In this document: piece after piece, positions 34,038 to 39,183 of the stretch
Position numbering within the stretch: position 1 is the stretch's first letter
Layout of the letters: the number at the start of each line of letters is the position of its first letter
Source: SCTD01 sp038256525
GTDB lineage: Bacteria > Actinomycetota > Actinomycetes > Mycobacteriales > SCTD01
NCBI GenBank assembly: GCA_038256525.1
Contig: JBBSKF010000012.1
Span: 1-39,183 of the forward strand
DNA: 39,183 nt
Direction of reading: 5' to 3'
Position numbers and translations under genes: made by a program
The notes under the pieces: model-generated
Database searches by the model: none
The model's input: only the letters and a program-made list of their open reading frames with translations
What the model was told of the DNA's origin: nothing

Positions 34038-34243
34038 CTTCTGGCCTGGCGCATGACCTCCACGTCGTCGATGTCGGCTCCCACGCCTAGCGTGTAGGGG
34101 CCATCGAGCAACTCCTCGAGCCGACGACGCCGGTCGGCGGTGTATCGCAGGGCGTGGTTGACCGTGTCCTTCTTCGTCGTCGTCCCAAGCTCTTCAGCCG
34201 CCCTGGCGAGCGCGTCATCGTCGAGGTCGATCACTGTCTTCAT
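34034..34243 (-). CDS. vapB: VapB antitoxin (module 1)
   Basis: This 69-residue protein starts MKTVIDLDDDALARAAEELG, the N-terminal ribbon-helix-helix of VapB antitoxins (DUF2191-like), followed by NHALRYTADRRRRLEELL and a short acidic tail that would bind VapC. ATG 34243 is 7 bases after TACGAT with no Shine-Dalgarno, so a leaderless transcript is likely. The GTGA overlap with vapC links the two. Confidence 0.87.
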   Translation of the reverse strand: MKTVIDLDDDALARAAEELGTTTKKDTVNHALRYTADRRRRLEELLDGPYTLGVGADIDDVEVMRQARR

Positions 34244-34250
34244 GTTGATG

Positions 34251-34256
34251 ATCGTA
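34251..34256 (-). promoter_or_regulatory. -10 box of a probable leaderless promoter (vapBC module 1)
   Basis: TACGAT on the minus strand fits TAnnnT and ends 7 bases before ATG 34243. The 7 bases between (CATCAAC) have no Shine-Dalgarno. GATG/CATC flank it (34247-34260), a weak operator-like symmetry. Confidence 0.45.
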
Positions 34257-34294
34257 CATCCTGGCATTACTTCGAGGCTCACTCGCTCATGGGG

Positions 34295-34705
34295 TCAACG
34301 GGCGAGGACGACGCGTGCCCCGACGACTTCGTAGGTCGCCCGAGCCCGGCCGTCGCGCGTGGCCAGCTCTGCTCCGTGTTCTGCCGCAGCCAGTGCCACC
34401 AGTGCGTCGTAGACCGCGCCGCCGGCGACGCCGAGCCGGCCGAGCATGGCCGGAAGCCGGGCGGCAGTGTGCGGACCGAGCAACAAAGGGGCAGCGAACC
34501 GCTCGTCCAGCAGCCGGGCAGCGTCGGCAGGCGCAAGCCGCAGGTCACCTGGAAGCCGGGTCAGGACGGAGTAGGTCTCGGCCAGTGCGTGACCGCTGAG
34601 CGCGACCTCCCGACCGGCCCACCACCCGACGACCTCGCGGTGTGCCCGGTGTGTCTGCACGAGCAGCGGGATGGCGACGCTGGTGTCCAGGGCGAGCGTG
34701 GTCAC
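34295..34705 (-). CDS. vapC: PIN-domain toxin VapC (module 2)
   Basis: This 136-residue PIN protein has Asp near residue 7 (LALDTSVAIPLL), the middle Glu in HALAETYSVL, and late acids in VYDALVALAAAEHGAELATRD. The GTG at 34705 overlaps the stop of the AbrB-type antitoxin (GTGA). It is distinct in sequence from the module 1 toxin and therefore not a recent duplicate. Likely an RNase; target unknown. Confidence 0.86.
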   Translation of the reverse strand: MTTLALDTSVAIPLLVQTHRAHREVVGWWAGREVALSGHALAETYSVLTRLPGDLRLAPADAARLLDERFAAPLLLGPHTAARLPAMLGRLGVAGGAVYDALVALAAAEHGAELATRDGRARATYEVVGARVVLAR

Positions 34706-34938
34706 CGCCGGCCGGAGTCGATCAGCCCGAAGACCGTGTCGTCGTCGATCGCGGTGCTTCCGGAGGCGACGAGCACGCCCGCCTCGTCGATCAGCCGGGC
34801 CGTCCGCCCGGTCGGGACGAGCTGGAGCCCGGCGCCGTAGCGGGAGATGTCCACCGTGGTGCCCGCCGTGAGCCCGAGCGCGTCGCGCAGCGGTTTCGGC
34901 ACGACGATGCGTCCTACGGAGTCGATGGTGGTCTCCAC
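34702..34938 (-). CDS. vapB: AbrB/MazE-type antitoxin (VapB, module 2)
   Basis: This about 78-residue protein has a SpoVT/AbrB swapped-hairpin N-domain (VETTIDSVGRIVVPKPLRDALG) and a C-terminal toxin-binding tail. The GTG at 34938 is chosen over a longer frame because homology begins there and TAACGT (34946-34951) lies 7 bases upstream. AbrB-type antitoxins usually repress their own promoter, and the palindrome at 34938-34955 covers the -10 box and start. GTGA overlap with vapC. Confidence 0.82.
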   Translation of the reverse strand: METTIDSVGRIVVPKPLRDALGLTAGTTVDISRYGAGLQLVPTGRTARLIDEAGVLVASGSTAIDDDTVFGLIDSGRR

Positions 34939-34955
34939 TGGTAAGACGTTACCAG
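34938..34955 (-). promoter_or_regulatory. operator palindrome and leaderless -10 box of vapBC module 2
   Basis: CTGGTAA (34938-34944) and TTACCAG (34949-34955) are perfect arms with spacer GACG. On the minus strand the palindrome contains TAACGT (34946-34951), a TAnnnT -10 box ending 7 bases before GTG 34938. An antitoxin bound here would block RNA polymerase. This is inference from symmetry and position. Confidence 0.6.
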
Positions 34956-34991
34956 CGGCCTGCCAGTTCGACTTCCTCTCGATCCACTTCC

Positions 34992-35058
34992 GGTGATCCA
35001 CGGGGAGTTTGAGGTGGATCCGACCCGGCGAAACACCTCAACGAGCGCGTGGATCACC
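34992..35058. repeat. 67-base nested palindrome with repeated GATCCAC
   Basis: Outer arms GGTGATCCACG (34992-35002) and CGTGGATCACC (35048-35058) are perfect reverse complements (11 bp). Inside, TTGAGGTG (35009-35016) and CACCTCAA (35034-35041) pair perfectly (8 bp), with two equal 6-base internal loops and a 17-base centre. GATCCAC or its reverse occurs four times (34981, 34995, 35014, 35049). The element lies between the ABC exporter stop and the vapBC promoter. It could be a terminator, a binding-site array or a mobile repeat; no T-tract is seen. Confidence 0.7.
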
Positions 35059-35106
35059 CGGGGGAGGGTCGAGGGTCGGGACCTGTGTCGGCGTGGGCGC
35101 GGGGCT

Positions 35107-36126
35107 TCAGGCGACCCGTTGGCCCCTCGGCAGGTTGCGGGAGGGCGTGCGCAGCCGGCGGGTCGTCAACCACAGGGCGACGCCGCCGATCACGACGTTG
35201 ATCGCAAGGCCGGTCGGCCAGACCGGATCCGGCTCGGAGAAGGCGTCTGTCTGCACCGGGCCTTCCCCGAGGCGGGTGTCACGCAGATCCCTCACCACCC
35301 CACCGATCTGGCCGAGCGGGTCGAGGTCCCGAGCCCGGATCCCGTCGTCGTCTGCGGTGCTCTGTCGTTCGTCGGGCAGCTGCGGTGCCGCGTCGGCCAG
35401 CACCACGAAGGGATTGGGGGCGAGCAGGACCCAGGTGCGGTCGGTGCGCGCCCGGGTCGCGGTGTAGGTCTGCTGACCGCAGGAAATCCCCGGTGGGCAC
35501 TCGTAGTCAACGGTGTAGGTCTCGGTCGTCACGGCCGTGACCAGCCCGAAGGTGATCAGTGTGCCGATGGTCAGGGCGAAGACGGCGAGGTAGGCGAGCA
35601 CCCCGGAGGTCGTCGTGCGGGACAGCACCGAGGACAGCCACAGCGAGACCGCGCAGACGGTGCCGAGCAGCAGGGCCAACACGACCGTGACCACGATCAC
35701 GCGGCCGAGCGGCACGCCGCCCTGGGTCATGGCGTAGGCCACCAGCGGGAACGTCAGCGCGAGGAAGACCAGGGCCGTCCCCCAGGCCGCTGCGAACTTG
35801 CCGAGCGTGATGTCGGCGGCGGTCAGCCGGGTGACCTGCAGTGTCGCGAGGGTTCCCCGTTCGCGGTCACCGTTGACCGACTGGGCCGCCAGGGCGGGGA
35901 CCACGAGCAGGGCGAGTCCGAGCACGAACAGCATCAAGCCGCCGTACAGGATGGTGCCCTTGAAGGGCAGCTCGTCGGATCCGAGCTGTCCGAGCCCGGC
36001 CCGGAGCAGGGCGGTGAAGGCGAGCAGGATCGCGAAGAACACCCCGAGCAGCCACTTCCAGCGGCCGGCCCGGATGCGCAGCCGGAACTCCTGCCGGGCG
36101 ACCGTGGCGATGCCGGCCCCGGTCAC
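35107..36126 (-). CDS. ABC-2 type exporter permease
   Basis: This 339-residue membrane protein has about 6 TM helices (segments near 25, 65, 115, 150, 180 and 310) with a large external loop (about 210-300) containing two cysteines (YECPPGISCGQQ) that may form a disulfide. NGDRERGTLATLQVTRL after TM2 is typical of ABC-2 permeases such as NatB-like exporters. The GTG start at 36126 overlaps the ATPase stop (GTGA). Together they form one transporter; the substrate (perhaps Na+, drug or lipid) is unknown. Confidence 0.85.
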   Translation of the reverse strand: MTGAGIATVARQEFRLRIRAGRWKWLLGVFFAILLAFTALLRAGLGQLGSDELPFKGTILYGGLMLFVLGLALLVVPALAAQSVNGDRERGTLATLQVTRLTAADITLGKFAAAWGTALVFLALTFPLVAYAMTQGGVPLGRVIVVTVVLALLLGTVCAVSLWLSSVLSRTTTSGVLAYLAVFALTIGTLITFGLVTAVTTETYTVDYECPPGISCGQQTYTATRARTDRTWVLLAPNPFVVLADAAPQLPDERQSTADDDGIRARDLDPLGQIGGVVRDLRDTRLGEGPVQTDAFSEPDPVWPTGLAINVVIGGVALWLTTRRLRTPSRNLPRGQRVA

Positions 36127-37094
36127 CGGCCCTGCTCGGTGAGCTGCAGGTAGGCGGCCTCGAGCGCTCCCCCGAGCGGTTGGCAGGACACGACCGGCAC
36201 CCCGTCGCCGATCAGGCCGGCAAGCAGCGCGGCGGCGGCGTCGTCGGAGGCGAGGCGTACGTCAACCCCGGCCGCATGGGGGCCGTCGTGGTTGTAGGCG
36301 TGGCGATCGAGGGCGGCGAGCAGGGCGGAGTTGTCGAGGGCGCGGATCCGCCACGGGCGCAGCTGGGCGCCGGCAGGAAGCTGGTCGAGCCGGTGCTCAC
36401 CCACGGTGGCGCCGCGGTCGACGAAGACGACCCGGTCGGCGAGCTCCTCCAGATCGCCGAGCAGGTGGCTGGAGATCACGACGGCGGTGCCGGCCCGGGC
36501 GAGGTGGCGAAGCAGCTCGCGCAGCTCCACCCGGCTACGCGGGTCCAACCCGCTGGCCGGCTCGTCGAGCAGCAGCACCTGCGGTTCGTGCACGAGCGCG
36601 CGAGCCAGCCCGAGCCGCTGCTTCTGGCCTCGCGACATGGTGTGCACCGGCCGGTCGGCGAACTCCGGCAGTCGGGCCAGCTCGAGCAGCTCCGTCGCCC
36701 GGGTGCGGGCCCGGGTGCGGCCGAGCCGGTAGGCCTCGCCGACGAACTCGAGATACTCCCGGCCGGTGAGGTTGTCGTAGAGCCCGAAGACGTCGGGGGA
36801 CCAGCCCATCCGGGCTCGCACCGCGTCGGGCTCGCGGACCGGGTCGAACCCGGCCACCCGCACCTCGCCGGCATCCGGCACGAGCAGCGTTGCGAGCACC
36901 AGCAGAAGCGTGGTCTTGCCCGCGCCGTTCGGGCCGACCAGCGCGGTGACCTCACCCGGCGCCGCGGTCAGGTCGATGCCCCGCACCGCCTCGACCGGGC
37001 CGAACGTGCGCCGCACGCCCCTGGCGACGACCCCGCTGCCGGACGGCGGCGGGCCGGCAGGGGGCTCCGGCCCGGAGGTGAGCAGGTCCGCCAC
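36123..37094 (-). CDS. ABC transporter ATP-binding protein
   Basis: This 323-residue ATPase has Walker A GPNGAGKTTL (about 53-62), a signature variant SRGQKQRLGLARAL instead of LSGGQ, Walker B VLLLDEPASGLD and the H-loop in ISSHLLGDLEEL. The signature R replacing G is known in some exporter ATPases of this class. The C-terminal ~90 residues form a regulatory extension. GTG 37094 lies 6 bases after TACCCT (TAnnnT), without Shine-Dalgarno, so it may be leaderless. Divergent from the lipoprotein gene. Confidence 0.9.
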   Translation of the reverse strand: MADLLTSGPEPPAGPPPSGSGVVARGVRRTFGPVEAVRGIDLTAAPGEVTALVGPNGAGKTTLLLVLATLLVPDAGEVRVAGFDPVREPDAVRARMGWSPDVFGLYDNLTGREYLEFVGEAYRLGRTRARTRATELLELARLPEFADRPVHTMSRGQKQRLGLARALVHEPQVLLLDEPASGLDPRSRVELRELLRHLARAGTAVVISSHLLGDLEELADRVVFVDRGATVGEHRLDQLPAGAQLRPWRIRALDNSALLAALDRHAYNHDGPHAAGVDVRLASDDAAAALLAGLIGDGVPVVSCQPLGGALEAAYLQLTEQGR

Positions 37095-37100
37095 GAGCGC

Positions 37101-37106
37101 AGGGTA
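37101..37106 (-). promoter_or_regulatory. -10 box of a probable leaderless promoter (ABC exporter)
   Basis: On the minus strand TACCCT fits TAnnnT and ends 6 bases before GTG 37094. No Shine-Dalgarno lies between. Confidence 0.4.
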
Positions 37107-37143
37107 GACGCCTGCCGCACGGCTCGGTGCGGATCTTGCCGGG

Positions 37144-37149
37144 TAAGGT
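37144..37149 (+). promoter_or_regulatory. -10 box of a probable leaderless promoter (OmpA-like lipoprotein)
   Basis: TAAGGT fits TAnnnT and ends exactly 7 bases before ATG 37157; the gap GCCGCCG has no Shine-Dalgarno. It supports that start over an upstream in-frame GTG. Confidence 0.5.
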
Positions 37150-37156
37150 GCCGCCG

Positions 37157-38713
37157 ATGGGACGCGTCACGGTCGGCTTTGTCCTGCTCGTCCTGCTGAC
37201 CGCGGGCTGCTCGGCCGATCCCGCGCCGGAGGCTGCGACGGCGCCGTCGACGTCAGCATCAGGATCCGCCGCGCCCCCGGTGGCCGACCCACCCGTGACA
37301 GGGCCCGTCCTGGAGGGCGTCGTCGGCGACAAGAAGGTGCGCGTCACGCTCGACGGCGTTACCGTCGCTGGCGACGTCGCCCTGCTGGATGCCACGGTCG
37401 AAATGCTCGAAAGTGGCGAGGGCTTGGGCGTTCTTGGGGCCACCTTCAGCAATGCCGCGCGACTCGGCCTGGGGGTGGATGAGCCTCGGCTCGTGGATCT
37501 CGCCGCCGGGAACGTGCACAACGTCGCCGAGAACGCCGAGGGCAGGTGTGTGTGCACGCGCGGTGCGCTCGACCTCGACCCGGGCAAGAGCACGCCAGTG
37601 CAGTTGGTGTTCGCTGCACCGACCGCCGGGGTGGACCGGGTGGCGGTCCTGTGGCCGCACCTCGGGCTCGCCGTCGGCGTGCCGGTGACAGTCGGCACCC
37701 TCCCCACCCCGCATGCTCCGGACACCGACGCGGGGACGACAGCTCCGGATCCAGGGGATGTCGCTTCCGCCCTCGTCGCCACGCTGGAGTCCTACACGCA
37801 GACGCCGGACGAGTCGCTACGCACTCGAGAAAGCAACGAGTCGCTCACGGTAGAACTCGCAGCGGACGTGCTCTTTGCGGTGGACAGTGCCGACGTCGAG
37901 CCCGGTGCGGCGCAGGCCCTGAACCTCGCCGTGGCCTCGGTGCGAGCACGAGGCCCCGGAAAGCTCTCGGTGGTCGGGCACACCGACGACACAGCCGACG
38001 AGGCGTACAACCTCGACCTGTCCCGTCGCCGGGCCCAGTCCGTCGCCACCGCCGTCGCCGGTAGCCTGGACCCGGCGGACTACCCTGTCACGGTCGACGG
38101 GCGCGGCGAGGCCGAGCCCGCCGTCCCTGGCGCGAGCGTCGACGCCCGACGGCTCAACCGACGGGTGACTCTGGTGCACGTCCTGGACGACGCCTCCGCG
38201 GCCAAAGGCTCGAGTGCCGGACCGGCCGGTCCGCCGCCACCTCCGACCGCCGGTGTCGTGGGCACCGGGGGTGAGGGTGTGCAGGTCGTCGAGGGCAAGC
38301 GGGCATTCCGCGTGCGGACGCCTGAGGCCCGCCGCGTCGGCGGCGTACTGGTCGTCGACCTCGAGGTCCGGGTCGAGAGCGCCGAGCCGACGATCATCGG
38401 CGGCCTGTTCGCCAGCGGCGCCTTCAGCGCGCGGGGCGGCTTCGACGCGTTCTCGCAGTTCTCCAGCGTGGGTGTCCGGCTCGTCGACGCTGCCACCCAG
38501 ACCTACTCCCTCGACTACGTCGTCGGCGCGCCGCGCCGCCCGGACGACCTCCCGCCGCGTACCTGCCTGTGTGACCGTTGGCAGAACGTCGACGTGCCGC
38601 CCGGCGTCACCAACACGATCACCGTGGTGTTCCCCGACCCCGGACCGGACGCGACGTCCGTGGTGATCGAGGTCGAGGACACCTTCCGGCTGACGGACGT
38701 AGCCGTCCGCTGA
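37157..38713 (+). CDS. OmpA-domain lipoprotein with duplicated flanking CxC domains
   Basis: This 518-residue exported lipoprotein has a signal peptide with lipobox LLTAGC (Cys18) and a Ser/Pro/Ala linker. Domain A (about 50-180) ends with GRCVCTRG and LDPGKSTPVQLVFAAP. A central OmpA/MotB-like peptidoglycan-binding domain (about 235-345) has DVLFAVDSADVEPG, VVGHTDDTADEAYNLDLS and RRAQSVATAV. After a Pro/Gly linker, a second copy of the first domain (about 375-518) carries RTCLCDRW and VPPGVTNTITVVFPDP. It is anchored in the membrane and probably touches the cell wall. It is divergent from the ABC exporter. Two-copy architecture is read directly from the sequence. Confidence 0.83.
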   Translation: MGRVTVGFVLLVLLTAGCSADPAPEAATAPSTSASGSAAPPVADPPVTGPVLEGVVGDKKVRVTLDGVTVAGDVALLDATVEMLESGEGLGVLGATFSNAARLGLGVDEPRLVDLAAGNVHNVAENAEGRCVCTRGALDLDPGKSTPVQLVFAAPTAGVDRVAVLWPHLGLAVGVPVTVGTLPTPHAPDTDAGTTAPDPGDVASALVATLESYTQTPDESLRTRESNESLTVELAADVLFAVDSADVEPGAAQALNLAVASVRARGPGKLSVVGHTDDTADEAYNLDLSRRRAQSVATAVAGSLDPADYPVTVDGRGEAEPAVPGASVDARRLNRRVTLVHVLDDASAAKGSSAGPAGPPPPPTAGVVGTGGEGVQVVEGKRAFRVRTPEARRVGGVLVVDLEVRVESAEPTIIGGLFASGAFSARGGFDAFSQFSSVGVRLVDAATQTYSLDYVVGAPRRPDDLPPRTCLCDRWQNVDVPPGVTNTITVVFPDPGPDATSVVIEVEDTFRLTDVAVR

Positions 38714-38725
38714 CGGCTCCCCGAC

Positions 38726-38731
38726 TAGACT
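38726..38731 (+). promoter_or_regulatory. -10 box of a probable leaderless promoter (aspartokinase)
   Basis: TAGACT fits TAnnnT and ends 8 bases before ATG 38740. No Shine-Dalgarno lies between. Confidence 0.45.
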
Positions 38732-38739
38732 TGACCGCC

Positions 38740-39183
38740 ATGGGCCTGTTCGTGCAGAAGTACGGCGGCTCGTCGGTGTCCGATGCCGAGCGCATCAAGC
38801 GGGTGGCCGAGCGGATCGTCGCCACCCGCAAGGCCGGCCACGACGTGTGCGTGGTGGTCAGCGCCATGGGCGACACGACCGACGAGCTGCTCGAACTCGC
38901 CCAACAGGTCTCGCCGCTGCCTCCCGGCCGCGAGCTGGACATGCTGCTGACGGCGGGCGAGCGCATCTCGATGGCCCTGCTGGCCATGGCCATCCAGTCG
39001 CTCGGTTTGTCGGCGCGCTCGTTCACCGGCAGCCAGGCCGGGGTCATCACCGACTCGACGCACGGCAAGGCCCGCATCATCGACGTGACGCCCGGCCGGA
39101 TCTCCGAGGCGCTCGCGGCCGGCCACATCGCGATCGTCGCCGGTTTCCAGGGCGTGAGCCAGGACAGCAAGGACATCACCACG
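38740..39183 (+). CDS. aspartate kinase, 5' part (truncated by window end)
   Basis: The first 148 codons are visible. They open with the amino-acid-kinase signature KYGGSSVSDAERIK and continue with VVVSAMGDTTDELLELA, MLLTAGERISMALLAMA and GSQAGVITDSTHGKARI, all diagnostic of aspartokinase, which phosphorylates aspartate for Lys, Met and Thr synthesis and is usually feedback-inhibited. The frame is open to the last base. Position after recR/DUF5063 and before an expected asd gene is the actinomycete norm, here stretched by about 5 kb of inserted genes. Confidence 0.95.
   Translation, partial: MGLFVQKYGGSSVSDAERIKRVAERIVATRKAGHDVCVVVSAMGDTTDELLELAQQVSPLPPGRELDMLLTAGERISMALLAMAIQSLGLSARSFTGSQAGVITDSTHGKARIIDVTPGRISEALAAGHIAIVAGFQGVSQDSKDITT

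Noticed and set aside
1..39183. CRISPR array, transposon or integrase
   Set aside because: No regularly spaced repeats and no transposase or integrase motifs were seen on either strand.

Overview
The window is 39 kb of very GC-rich DNA with strong G/C bias at third codon positions, frequent GTG starts and many ATGA/GTGA stop-start overlaps. A long FO synthase gene (fbiC, coenzyme F420 pathway), a small SRP RNA gene directly upstream of dnaX, the ybaB-recR-DUF5063 block followed by aspartokinase, SARP/AfsR-type regulation and SigE-family sigma factor all point to an actinomycete. I cannot name the genus from sequence alone.

Layout. (1) 1-970: a DUF1778/GNAT toxin-antitoxin pair behind a palindrome-bearing promoter. 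(2) 1039-1737 (minus): a DJ-1/PfpI-like protein. (3) 2179-7456: a tight operon of fatty acyl-CoA ligase, class II-like PHA synthase (phaC), intracellular PHA depolymerase (phaZ) and acyl-CoA dehydrogenase, which would activate fatty acids, polymerise and mobilise medium-chain polyester and feed beta-oxidation. (4) 7457-10556: a PAS-GGDEF diguanylate cyclase among decayed DNA, including an apparently frameshifted gene. (5) 10557-17534: a methyltransferase and an alpha/beta hydrolase on the minus strand, divergent from a giant AfsR-like regulator, then a small metal-binding HMA protein and a 14-TM drug exporter. (6) 17594-20996: a leaderless intracellular subtilisin-like protease with an N-terminal winged-helix-like region, a cytoplasmic alpha/beta hydrolase and, immediately after, a collapsed relic of a contractile-tail sheath gene. 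(7) 21083-26817: fbiC, a convergent MFS permease, tRNA-Ser(GGA) and an OmpR-type two-component system, with a DUF4173 membrane protein following at 26861-28327. (8) 28339-33598: SRP RNA, dnaX, a small membrane protein, a SigE-type sigma factor with a membrane partner, ybaB, recR and DUF5063. (9) 33600-38713: two vapBC modules, an ABC exporter and a lipoprotein in which an OmpA domain lies between two copies of a CxC-containing domain. (10) 38740 to the end: the start of aspartokinase.

The parts most worth a second look are the protease/hydrolase pair next to the dead contractile-sheath gene; the sandwich lipoprotein; a 67-base nested palindrome near the second vapBC; and a repeated promoter layout (TAnnnT followed 6-8 bases later by the start codon, with no Shine-Dalgarno) that predicts leaderless mRNAs for seven genes. 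No transposase, integrase or CRISPR array was seen.
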